DNA from: Alphaproteobacteria bacterium
GTDB lineage: Bacteria > Pseudomonadota > Alphaproteobacteria > UBA7879
Direction of reading: 5' to 3'
Length of the DNA stretch: 64,000 nt
NCBI GenBank assembly: GCA_002869105.1
Contig: PKTP01000007.1
Location: 150,001-214,000 of the forward strand
Positions within the stretch are counted from its first letter, which is position 1. Every line of letters begins with the position of its first letter. The translations under genes and the position numbers were made by a program. Positions 49,283-57,730 of this stretch are shown piece after piece. Below the pieces are notes generated by a model. The model worked only from the letters and a program-made list of their open reading frames with translations. It did not search any database and was not told where the DNA came from.

Positions 49283-50674
49283 CTAGTTAATAGATTTAAC
49301 GATTGACTCACACATCTTTTTAGCATCCCCAAAGAGCATCATTGTATTATCTTTGAAAAATAGTTCATTTTGAACCCCTGCATACCCAGGTGACATGGAT
49401 CTTTTCACAAAAAGAACTGTTTTACTTTCCATTACATCAAGAATTGGCATCCCGTAAATAGGACTTTCAGGGTCCGTCTTTGCTGCAGGGTTTGTTACAT
49501 CATTGGCTCCGATCACAAACGCAACATCGGTTGAAGAAAAATCATTGTTAATTTCATCAAGTTCAAGGACATCTTCATAAGGAATATTTGCTTCAGCAAG
49601 CAAAACATTCATATGCCCGGGCATACGGCCTGCAACAGGGTGAATGGCAAATCGAACTCTCACCCCTTTTTCTTTTAGAACAGATACCATTTCTTTTAAA
49701 GCATGCTGAGCTTGGGCAACTGCCATCCCATAGCCTGGCACAATAATCACAGAATCTGCGTTTTGCATAAGGAATGCGGCATCTTCAGCACTTCCAGCCT
49801 TAACAGGCCTTTCTTCCTCATCGGCGCCCGCAACATTTGAAGAAGTCTGGGATCCAAATCCGCCCAAAATCACATTAATAATAGAGCGATTCATTCCCTT
49901 GCACATAATATAGCTCAAAATCGCGCCAGAGGCGCCAACCAATGCCCCTGTTACAATAAGGAGGGGATTGTGCAATGTAAACCCAATGCCGCATGCAGCC
50001 CACCCTGAGTAGGAGTTCAGCATGGAAACAATCACTGGCATATCAGCGCCGCCGATGGGCAAAATAAGAAGGAACCCAAGAGCAAAGGAAAGAAAGACAA
50101 TCGCCCAAAAGGCCACTGTTGTTTGATAAGCAGCAAAAATACCCAAAATGATGAGAATGGATAACAATAAGAGAGCATTCATCATATGTTGACCAGGGAA
50201 CCGGAGAGGCTTGCCTGATAAAATGCCTTGGAGTTTTAAGAAGGCAACGATAGATCCTGTGAAAGTAAGAGATCCAATTGCTGTTCCAAGTCCCATTTCG
50301 ATAAGAGCGCCCGTTTTGATAAAACCAATCGGGCCAATATCAAAGGCCTCTGGATTATAAAATGCAGCAGCTGCAACCATGACTGCTGCCAAGCCAACAA
50401 GACTGTGAAAAGCAGCAACAAGTTGAGGTAAAGCTGTCATGGCAATAGATCGGGCAATGATGACACCTATCCCAGCACCTAACACAAGGCCCGCAATAAT
50501 AAGATCATAGCTTAAAACTTTTTGGCTCACCATCGTTGTACCAACAGCGATGGTCATCCCGATCATGCCTAAGAAGTTTCCCCTGCGTGCAGAAGTTGGC
50601 GACGCAAGCCCTCTTAAGGAAAGGATAAAACAAACCGATGCAACCAGGTATAAATAGGATGTTATGTTTGACAC
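49283..50674 (-). CDS. pntB: NAD(P) transhydrogenase beta subunit
   Basis: 463 aa. N-terminal two thirds: eight to nine membrane helices of the proton channel domain II. C-terminal NADP(H)-binding domain III: IIVPGYGMAVAQAQHALKEM, VRFAIHPVAGRMPGHMNVLL, GANDVTNPAA and MPILDV. Couples proton entry to NADPH formation. Third gene of pntAA-pntAB-pntB, 12 bases after pntAB. Confidence 0.97.
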   Translation of the reverse strand: MSNITSYLYLVASVCFILSLRGLASPTSARRGNFLGMIGMTIAVGTTMVSQKVLSYDLIIAGLVLGAGIGVIIARSIAMTALPQLVAAFHSLVGLAAVMVAAAAFYNPEAFDIGPIGFIKTGALIEMGLGTAIGSLTFTGSIVAFLKLQGILSGKPLRFPGQHMMNALLLLSILIILGIFAAYQTTVAFWAIVFLSFALGFLLILPIGGADMPVIVSMLNSYSGWAACGIGFTLHNPLLIVTGALVGASGAILSYIMCKGMNRSIINVILGGFGSQTSSNVAGADEEERPVKAGSAEDAAFLMQNADSVIIVPGYGMAVAQAQHALKEMVSVLKEKGVRVRFAIHPVAGRMPGHMNVLLAEANIPYEDVLELDEINNDFSSTDVAFVIGANDVTNPAAKTDPESPIYGMPILDVMESKTVLFVKRSMSPGYAGVQNELFFKDNTMMLFGDAKKMCESIVKSIN

Positions 50675-50686
50675 AGATTTTTCCTT

Positions 50687-50965
50687 TTATTTCTTTTTTT
50701 TGAACATTGAGAGCATTCGTTGCGTCACAACAAATCCCCCAAAAATATTAATGGCAGCTAAAACAACGCCACAAAAACCAAACCACTTTGCAAAGGGGGA
50801 ATGAGAGGCGCCGGCAGCAATGAGTGCCCCAACAACAATCACGCTTGAGATGGCATTCGTTACAGCCATCAAGGGTGAATGCAAGGCGGGCGTGACACTC
50901 CAAACCACGTAGTAACCCACAAAAATCGCTAAAATAAAAATTGTTAAAATAATACTAAATTCCAT
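50687..50965 (-). CDS. pntAB: NAD(P) transhydrogenase alpha subunit, part 2
   Basis: 92 aa with three to four membrane helices (YVVWSVTPALHSPLMAVTNA is the conserved segment). In many Alphaproteobacteria the alpha subunit is divided into a soluble NAD-binding polypeptide and this short membrane part, as here. Spaced 11 bases from pntAA. Confidence 0.95.
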   Translation of the reverse strand: MEFSIILTIFILAIFVGYYVVWSVTPALHSPLMAVTNAISSVIVVGALIAAGASHSPFAKWFGFCGVVLAAINIFGGFVVTQRMLSMFKKKK

Positions 50966-50976
50966 AGGGTTCCTCT

Positions 50977-52116
50977 CTATGATGATCGCTCATTTTCCGT
51001 TACTTTTCCCGATAGCATGACACAACTTGCACGAATAATCTCATCGTCAACTTCTGGATTAAGATGTGCTTTTCCATCTTGATCAGACACCATTAAATCC
51101 AAAAATGATGACATGTTTTTTGCATAGAGAGCACTCGCATTTCCGGCAAGCTCTGAAGCCAGGTTAAGCGGCCCCATGATGCGAACACCTTTGTGGTTAA
51201 CGTCCCCACCTGCTTTCGTCAGTTCACAGTTGCCGCCTTTTTCAGCAGCCATATCAACAATGACAGAGTTAATGGGCATACCCTCAACCATTTCTTGCGT
51301 TATGATCTTCGGCGCCGGACGGCCCGGGATGAGAGCTGTTGTAATAACAAGATCTGACTTGCTCAAAGCTTCTTTAAGACGCTCTGCTTGTTTCTTCTTA
51401 TATTCCTCTGACATTTCTTTGGCATATCCACCGGCGGTTTCAGCTGAAGCATCCTCAGCAACCTCGATGAATTTAGCACCTAGGCTCTCTACTTGTTCTT
51501 TTGCAGCTGGACGGACGTCAAAAGCAGAGACAACCGCACCAAGGCGTTTAGCCGTTGCAATTGCCTGCAGCCCAGCTACACCAGCGCCAACTATGAGAAC
51601 CTTAGCAGGCATAATCGTGCCAGCAGCCGTCATCATCATTGGCAAGGCTTTTGTGAGAGCGTTCACGCCGACTATAACAGATCGATACCCAGCTAAATTG
51701 CTTTGCGAAGAAAGTACATCCATGGTCTGAGCACGGGTAATGCGCGGAACCCGCTCAAGGGCAAAAACGTTAAGCTTCCTTAAAGAAAGGGCCTGAAGAT
51801 ATCCCTCGGTAAAACTATGATTAAAGTGAGCAACGATAGTCGCTCCCATAGGCATAAGATCGAGTTCCCCCGCTTTGCCTTCTTGTGGCTTTTGAACTTT
51901 AACAATAATGTGTGCTTGATCGTATACGTCTTTCGGCGTTTTAGCAATTTGAGCGCCGGCTTCTGTGTAACTTTTATCAGAAAAACCAGAGGCCTCCCCC
52001 GCGCCAGATTCGATACATACAGTCAAACCCAATTTGGTCCATTTCTTGACCACGTCAGGAGACGCGGCAACGCGATTTTCTGTCTTCAAGGTCTCTTTAG
52101 GTACTGCTATTTTCAT
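50977..52116 (-). CDS. pntAA: NAD(P) transhydrogenase alpha subunit, part 1
   Basis: 379 aa, NAD(H)-binding domain I. Start MKIAVPKETLKTENRVAASP, the RQD-type loop region (RAQTMDVLSSQSNLAGY), and the Rossmann motif VLIVGAGVAGLQAIATAKRLGA. First gene of the pnt operon. Likely an important NADPH source, relevant if the TCA cycle is cut at 2-oxoglutarate. Confidence 0.97.
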   Translation of the reverse strand: MKIAVPKETLKTENRVAASPDVVKKWTKLGLTVCIESGAGEASGFSDKSYTEAGAQIAKTPKDVYDQAHIIVKVQKPQEGKAGELDLMPMGATIVAHFNHSFTEGYLQALSLRKLNVFALERVPRITRAQTMDVLSSQSNLAGYRSVIVGVNALTKALPMMMTAAGTIMPAKVLIVGAGVAGLQAIATAKRLGAVVSAFDVRPAAKEQVESLGAKFIEVAEDASAETAGGYAKEMSEEYKKKQAERLKEALSKSDLVITTALIPGRPAPKIITQEMVEGMPINSVIVDMAAEKGGNCELTKAGGDVNHKGVRIMGPLNLASELAGNASALYAKNMSSFLDLMVSDQDGKAHLNPEVDDEIIRASCVMLSGKVTENERSS

Positions 52117-52156
52117 GATTCAATTTTTTTTGTCATAATGCTTTTTTTCAAAAAGG

Positions 52157-52176
52157 GATTCAAGAGTATTTGAATC
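52157..52176. terminator. Short hairpin between DUF502 gene and pntAA
   Basis: GATTCAA (52157-52163), six-base loop, TTGAATC (52170-52176), flanked on both sides by short T runs (CCCTTTTT on the minus strand). Fits a weak terminator after the minus-strand DUF502 gene. Confidence 0.4.
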
Positions 52177-52192
52177 TTTTTATATACAATAA

Positions 52193-52831
52193 TTATTCCA
52201 CCTTAAGTGGTTTTGGCTTTCTGACATAATCAGGTGTGATAATGCCTGCTGAGATGATCATTTTAATGCCCTCCTCAACGGTCATATCAAGAATATGCAG
52301 TTCCTGCCTGGGCACGAATAATAAAAACCCTGATGTCGGATTAGGGGTGGTTGGCAAAAAAACGTTGATGACATCATCAGATGTTTTCTCTTGCACTTCA
52401 CCTTGTGTTGTCCCGGTTACAAAGCATAGGGCCCATATGCCGTGCCGAGGATATTCCACAAGAGCAACTTCCCGGAAAGACATGGCGTTCTTGCCAAAAA
52501 ATGCGTCTATCACTTGCTTAATTGTTAAAAAGATTGTTCGCACAAGCGGCAGCTTCGAAAACAACCGCTCCCACTTGGAAACAATGTAATGACCAACAAC
52601 ATTTTGCAAGAGAAACCCAAGGAGCACGAAGGCGAAAATAGAAGTGATCACACCAACACCTGGCACAAGGAAAATTTGATCAATCCACGTCAACTGTGCG
52701 GGGAAAATGGACCTAACAAGTCTATCAATTGTTAGTGTCATCCAATAAACTAAGTAAAAAGTTAAGGCTGTTGGCGCCGCAAAAACAAGACCTGCAAATA
52801 GATAACCACGGATTTTGAGTAATAATTTCAT
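52193..52831 (-). CDS. DUF502 family membrane protein
   Basis: 212 aa with two N-terminal membrane helices (about 8-30 and 52-75), followed by a soluble domain. Family features: LRGYLFAGLVFAAPTALTFY-like start (IRGYLFAGLVF), PLVRTIFLTIKQVIDAF, VEYPRHGIWALCFVTG and FLPTTPNPTSGFLLFVP. Function unknown; frequent near recG in Alphaproteobacteria, not seen here. Same strand as tpiA upstream. Confidence 0.9.
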   Translation of the reverse strand: MKLLLKIRGYLFAGLVFAAPTALTFYLVYWMTLTIDRLVRSIFPAQLTWIDQIFLVPGVGVITSIFAFVLLGFLLQNVVGHYIVSKWERLFSKLPLVRTIFLTIKQVIDAFFGKNAMSFREVALVEYPRHGIWALCFVTGTTQGEVQEKTSDDVINVFLPTTPNPTSGFLLFVPRQELHILDMTVEEGIKMIISAGIITPDYVRKPKPLKVE

Positions 52832-52901
52832 ATGTTCATTTATTTTTTTCGCTTTATACCATTATTTTTCAAGAGAGAGAGATTTTTTTTACCCCCTTAT
52901 T

Positions 52902-53624
52902 CTAACGCTTTATTAAGGTATCCCCCAGGTAGGTTGTTATGATAGAACCAAAAGAAGCCGACGAGAGCGAAGCGCCCCCTACCAACAAGCCATCAAGTTC
53001 GGCCAACTGTGCAAAATCAGAGGCATTTTTCTCTTGAACCGACCCTCCATACAAAACGGGCGATTGTTTAACCTGAGACTTTATAAATTCCACAACTTTA
53101 ACAATTTCTCTCGTGGTTGGAACGACACCGGACCCAATTGACCATACCGGCTCATAAGCAATAATAAGTGACGCCCCAAAAGATTTGATACCGTCAATTT
53201 GTTCACTGATTACAGTGAGCGTCCGGTCTTGTTCTCTCTGCTCTTTTGTTTCCCCCACACAAAAAATGGGAACAATATCCTGACCTAGGAGATTTTCCAC
53301 ACACGACAACCACAAAGTTTGCGGCCAATTCTGTCTTTGCTCTGAGTGTCCGACCAAACAATACTTAGCCCCGGCTTGAGCCAACATAGATGCTGAAACC
53401 TCCCCTGTGAATGCGCCCTTAGCATGTGCCGAGCATTGTTGGGCACCGATTGAAAATACCCCTTGAGCATGGCGGAGGGCTTCTTTTAAATATACAAATG
53501 GGGGGCAAACGACCACATTCACCAAATCCTGTTTAGGCAGTTCATGAAAGTAATGCTCAAAAGATTCTGTGGGAAGATTCATCTTCCAGTTAGCAACAAT
53601 GTATTTTTTTGCCATGGAACTCAT
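52902..53624 (-). CDS. tpiA: Triosephosphate isomerase
   Basis: 240 aa TIM barrel. Lys14 (NWKMN), electrophile His93 (GHSEQR), catalytic Glu158 (AYEPVWSIGSG) and YGGSVQEKNA near the end. The GHSEQRQNW stretch and the loop after Glu (SIGSGVVPT instead of AIGTGxxAT) deviate, but catalytic residues are present. Interconverts dihydroxyacetone phosphate and glyceraldehyde 3-phosphate. An ATG at 53615 is an alternative start. With pyk it indicates lower glycolysis. Confidence 0.95.
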   Translation of the reverse strand: MSSMAKKYIVANWKMNLPTESFEHYFHELPKQDLVNVVVCPPFVYLKEALRHAQGVFSIGAQQCSAHAKGAFTGEVSASMLAQAGAKYCLVGHSEQRQNWPQTLWLSCVENLLGQDIVPIFCVGETKEQREQDRTLTVISEQIDGIKSFGASLIIAYEPVWSIGSGVVPTTREIVKVVEFIKSQVKQSPVLYGGSVQEKNASDFAQLAELDGLLVGGASLSSASFGSIITTYLGDTLIKR

Positions 53625-53690
53625 ACCGGACCTGTGCTAGATATTATGGACTAACATAAATGAATTAATGATCAACTGTTAAGAGGAAAT

Positions 53691-55493
53691 ATGACGAATC
53701 AACAAAATACCCAAGCGGAAGGCTACAGAAAAAAAAATACGTTTCTGGCGAAAATTGTTATTACCCTCATCCTTGTGGCTTTTATGTTTACTGGGGTTCA
53801 GTCATATCTTGCCTCAGGCCAAAAAAGCCAAACTGTTGCTGAAGTTGGATCAACTAAAATCAGACAAAATCAAATTGAACACACGATTAAAAGGGTGCTC
53901 ACCGATTTACCAGGATCCGTGGACCCAGCTATTCTCTTTTCCACAAAAATGATCAAGAAAATTGTCCAAGATGAAATCGATGCCCGGCTCATGGATGCAG
54001 AAGTTGAAAAACTGAACCTTACAGTCCCAGAAGTTGTGCTCAAAAGTTACTTACGCAGCATCCCTGACTTTCAACCCCAACAAATTAAACAGTATTTGCA
54101 AAGAACAGGTCAGAATGAAAAGAATTTCCTAGGGCAAATTGCACAAGACCTTATGAAAAACCAGCTGCTCGTGGCTTTGTTTTCTGGCATCTCTCTTCCA
54201 AAGAATCTGTTAGATGTCTTGAGTAAAGCACAATTGACAGAGCGCAGCGTTCGCATTTTAACCGTTACTGAAAAAGCGCTTCCCTCGTTAAAGACTCCTT
54301 CGAACAAGGTTTTGAAAGAGTTTTATGAGAAAAATGAAACTCACTTTGAAGTGCCTGAAAAAAGGGACTTTAAAATGCTTATGATTACACATCCAAAAAC
54401 CGATGTTTCAAAAGAAGAAATAGCCACCTACTATCAGAATAATAAGGAACGGTTCTCACAACCTGAACTCAGAGAGATTGCCGTCTTATCAATTTCTAAA
54501 GATCAACCGACTACTTCAACAGAAGATCTTAAGAAAAATTCTGCTAGCTTCATTCCACTAGGAAGTGTCAGTCGATCTATGATTGATGAAACACTTGCTG
54601 AAAAAGTTTTCAGCTTAGGTGAAAATCAGTTTTCCGAGGGTATCATTGATCAGGGAAAGCAAAAAATCTATTGGGTCAAAAAAATAACCCCATCAAGAAC
54701 GCTAGATTTGAATCAAATCAAAGATCAAATTGAAAAAACGTTAAAACAAGAAAAAACAATTAAAGAGCAAAAAGCTCTTGTGCAAAAAATTGATGATGCA
54801 ATTGCTGCAGGTGATTCTTTCGAAGAAATAGAGAAAAAATATCCTAAGACAGTCACTATCAAAACTTTTAAAAACAAATCATTTAACCAACTTCACAAAG
54901 AATTTGGTTCTGATCAAGCAACGCAAATCTTCCGCCAACAAATGGGTGAGGAAGGGCAGATTTATTATGATCAAAACCAAAAAGCATATGCTTTTGGATT
55001 GGAAAAAGTTCAAGCAAAACATGTCCCCAAATTTGAAAAAATTCAAGAAGTGGTAAAAAGACACTATCTCCAGCGTGAAGCTATCAAACGCGCTCAAGAC
55101 AAAGGCCTTGAGATTGTTCAATCTCTTAACAACGGATCAAAAATAAACGAGCGTCACTTAAGAAAAGAAGTCATTAACAAGAACAACTTACTGGCTCTTA
55201 ACAGCAAACTCAATCTAACCATTGAACAGCTTATCCAGTTGTCAAAATTAAAAGAAAATCAAGCGATGCTGGTCAAAACAGATGAAGGAGCAAAAGTTAT
55301 TGTCGTGACTCACCTGCAAAAAAACGAGACCCCTCTTAAACAGAAAAAAGAGTTTGAGGAAGCGATTAATAATATTTTCCGCCAAAATTATCGGGGGGCT
55401 TATTTAAAAGCGCTAGAGAAAAAATACGGTGTTAAAGTCTATTCTAAAGTGATCGATAACATTCACAGCCAACTTTCTTCAAAGATAGATTAG
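53691..55493 (+). CDS. ppiD: PpiD-like membrane-anchored peptidyl-prolyl isomerase
   Basis: 600 aa; ATG after AGAGGAA. One membrane anchor (residues 20-38, AKIVITLILVAFMFTGV), then a SurA-N-like chaperone domain (VGSTKIRQNQIEHTIKRVL onward), a parvulin-type rotamase around 215-330 (EIATYYQNNKERFSQPELREI) and a long helical C-terminus. Periplasmic folding helper at the Sec exit. Divergent from tpiA; converges with rnr, overlapping its end by four bases. Confidence 0.85.
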   Translation: MTNQQNTQAEGYRKKNTFLAKIVITLILVAFMFTGVQSYLASGQKSQTVAEVGSTKIRQNQIEHTIKRVLTDLPGSVDPAILFSTKMIKKIVQDEIDARLMDAEVEKLNLTVPEVVLKSYLRSIPDFQPQQIKQYLQRTGQNEKNFLGQIAQDLMKNQLLVALFSGISLPKNLLDVLSKAQLTERSVRILTVTEKALPSLKTPSNKVLKEFYEKNETHFEVPEKRDFKMLMITHPKTDVSKEEIATYYQNNKERFSQPELREIAVLSISKDQPTTSTEDLKKNSASFIPLGSVSRSMIDETLAEKVFSLGENQFSEGIIDQGKQKIYWVKKITPSRTLDLNQIKDQIEKTLKQEKTIKEQKALVQKIDDAIAAGDSFEEIEKKYPKTVTIKTFKNKSFNQLHKEFGSDQATQIFRQQMGEEGQIYYDQNQKAYAFGLEKVQAKHVPKFEKIQEVVKRHYLQREAIKRAQDKGLEIVQSLNNGSKINERHLRKEVINKNNLLALNSKLNLTIEQLIQLSKLKENQAMLVKTDEGAKVIVVTHLQKNETPLKQKKEFEEAINNIFRQNYRGAYLKALEKKYGVKVYSKVIDNIHSQLSSKID

Positions 55494-57730
55494 TTAGTTG
55501 ATGGAAGTTTTTTCTTTGGTGCTCTTTTATATGAAGAGGGATTTTTCAATTTGGTTTCAGTCTTTTCTTGAGGGCGATCTATTGAAAAATTCATCCTTCC
55601 CCGGGCTAAATCCACTTCTTGAAGTTTAACCTGCAGCAACTGACCAATCTTGTAAAGTCGTCCACGGCGACGCCCCTTAAGATGAAGTGGATCTTTTCTT
55701 AGGATGTAATAATCATCCTCCAAATTTTCCATGGGAACAAGGCCGCTTAGCTCTGGATCTGAAAGAGTCACGAAAATCCCTGCGCCAGAAATGCCGCTTA
55801 CGACAGCTTTAAATACAGATCCAATTTTATGGGCGTAGAAAAAGGCCGCCAAACGGTCTGATACTTCTCTTTCTGCTTGAGAGGCACGCCTCTCAAGTTC
55901 ACTAAGTTGATCACACCATTCTTTCATGTGCCTATCTGTTTCCATCTTGAACGTTTTCGTATTACCAGAAATCGTTGCATAAAGCGCACGATGAACCAAC
56001 ACATCAGCATATCGGCGTATTGGAGAAGTGAAGTGGCAATAATGTGATAAATTCAGCCCAAAATGGCCTTGATTTGATGGAAAATATACTGCCTTTGATT
56101 GCGTTCGCAAACATAAGTCCATAATGGTAGAGCGCAAAGAGTGGCCATCAAGACTTTTCAAGATTTTATTGAATCCTGACGGCGTCGTTAAAGCGCCTGC
56201 CTTAATTTGATATGATTTTAGATGCTGCTTAAAGTCATGGATTTTTTCTGCTGTGGGCATTTCATGAATCCGATAAGGAATCGTTAATTGCGCTTCACTC
56301 AATGTTTCTGCCGCACACTGATTGGCAAGAACCATCATCTCTTCAATGAGTTGCTGGCTTTGTAACTGAGGGGCATTGGTAATACCAGTAACTTTCCCCT
56401 TTTTATCGAATTCAAAGCTGAGTTCTACACTCTCTAACTCTAAAGGTCCTCTATTGACCCGCTGCTTTAGTAACGTTTCATGCAGTCCAATGAGTTGATC
56501 CACGGCTGACAAGGCTTCATTCTTTATCTGGTGACCAGTTACGCCTTCCATCCTTTGCTCAACTTGCTTATAGGTAAGACGCGCATGAGAGTGAATCAAT
56601 GCTGAATAAAATTCGTGGCTTATTTTTTTTCCTTCTTTATTCACCAGGATATCAGCCCCTAAAACAGCGCGATCTACTTGAGGCTTTAGTGAACATAAAT
56701 CATTAGAGAGCTTTTCAGGCAGCATGGGAATAACATAACCTGGGAAATAAATAGAATTTCCTCTCTCAAAAGCCTGTTTATCAAGGTCTGGGTGTGACCT
56801 TAGGTAATGGGTGACATCAGCAATGGCAACAACTAAGCGCCAAGACACATCCGGATTCATCTTTGCATATACTGCATCATCAAAATCTTTAGCATCCTGT
56901 CCATCAATCGTTACAAATGGTAATTGACGCAAATCCTTTCTCTCTCCCAAGGGGGGGACAACCTCTTTTTCAAGAGACTTTAATATACCTTGGTCAAAGG
57001 CGCGGGGCAGATTTCGTCGTTCAATGATAAAGTCATATAACTTTGTTTCATCACCAATAATTTTTTCAATTTCAACACTAAGGCTTTGATCCTGCATCAC
57101 CCTTGCCGTTGCAAAAAGAGGTAACTTTGATTTTTCAATATCCCCTTCTCCGTAAGCAATCGCATATGTATTTCGATCCGATCGATCGGCAGGCACAAAT
57201 ACAACTTGATCCTTGTTTTTTGCAATGAGGCCATAGATAAGATCTTTAGCATCTTTCTTAGTATCCCATCGAATAAACTGAACTGTTTGATCCGGTAAAA
57301 CAGCCCCATAAAAAACATCATCAACCTGTGCATTTTGAAACTGTTTTATTGAAGATGAAGAGACAGTGTATTTATGAAGATTATTGGGAGCATACTCGAC
57401 CCCCAAAGATACAGCCACAACCAAAGGACTGTTCGCATCATCAAACTCAACAATCCTAAACACCCTCTGACGGAGGGATTGTTTTTTTAATGTGTCTTTT
57501 TTAAGAGATTTTATAATTGATTTCAGATCTTGGCGTGCTTTAACACCTTTAATATTTAAGCGTTGCGCTATTTCTCTTTTATCTGGAAAATATCCAAGAT
57601 TTTTAATAAGAATCTCCACTTCCTTCAGTAAAGATTCATAGCTTTTTGTATCTGATTTTTTCTCAGCGCTATTTTTTTTGTTCAGCACAGAGTTATTTTT
57701 TTGGACTTTTTTCAATGACTTCAACTGCAT
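55490..57730 (-). CDS. rnr: Ribonuclease R
   Basis: 746 aa. Lys-rich N-terminus and helix-turn-helix region, cold-shock domains, RNB catalytic domain with the Asp cluster (TIDGQDAKDFDDAVYAK), PYRIHEMP and HFTSPIRRYADVLVHRAL, then an S1 domain (FKAVVSGISGAGIFVTL) and a short basic tail. 3'-5' exoribonuclease for structured RNA. Its start lies 38 bases inside the 3' end of topA, so the two are coupled. Confidence 0.96.
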   Translation of the reverse strand: MQLKSLKKVQKNNSVLNKKNSAEKKSDTKSYESLLKEVEILIKNLGYFPDKREIAQRLNIKGVKARQDLKSIIKSLKKDTLKKQSLRQRVFRIVEFDDANSPLVVAVSLGVEYAPNNLHKYTVSSSSIKQFQNAQVDDVFYGAVLPDQTVQFIRWDTKKDAKDLIYGLIAKNKDQVVFVPADRSDRNTYAIAYGEGDIEKSKLPLFATARVMQDQSLSVEIEKIIGDETKLYDFIIERRNLPRAFDQGILKSLEKEVVPPLGERKDLRQLPFVTIDGQDAKDFDDAVYAKMNPDVSWRLVVAIADVTHYLRSHPDLDKQAFERGNSIYFPGYVIPMLPEKLSNDLCSLKPQVDRAVLGADILVNKEGKKISHEFYSALIHSHARLTYKQVEQRMEGVTGHQIKNEALSAVDQLIGLHETLLKQRVNRGPLELESVELSFEFDKKGKVTGITNAPQLQSQQLIEEMMVLANQCAAETLSEAQLTIPYRIHEMPTAEKIHDFKQHLKSYQIKAGALTTPSGFNKILKSLDGHSLRSTIMDLCLRTQSKAVYFPSNQGHFGLNLSHYCHFTSPIRRYADVLVHRALYATISGNTKTFKMETDRHMKEWCDQLSELERRASQAEREVSDRLAAFFYAHKIGSVFKAVVSGISGAGIFVTLSDPELSGLVPMENLEDDYYILRKDPLHLKGRRRGRLYKIGQLLQVKLQEVDLARGRMNFSIDRPQEKTETKLKNPSSYKRAPKKKLPSTN

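Noticed and set aside
57693..57730. Wrong rnr start because of the 38-base overlap with topA
   Set aside because: There is no closer alternative start before the conserved region, and the Lys-rich N-terminus is normal for RNase R; coupling by overlap is common.
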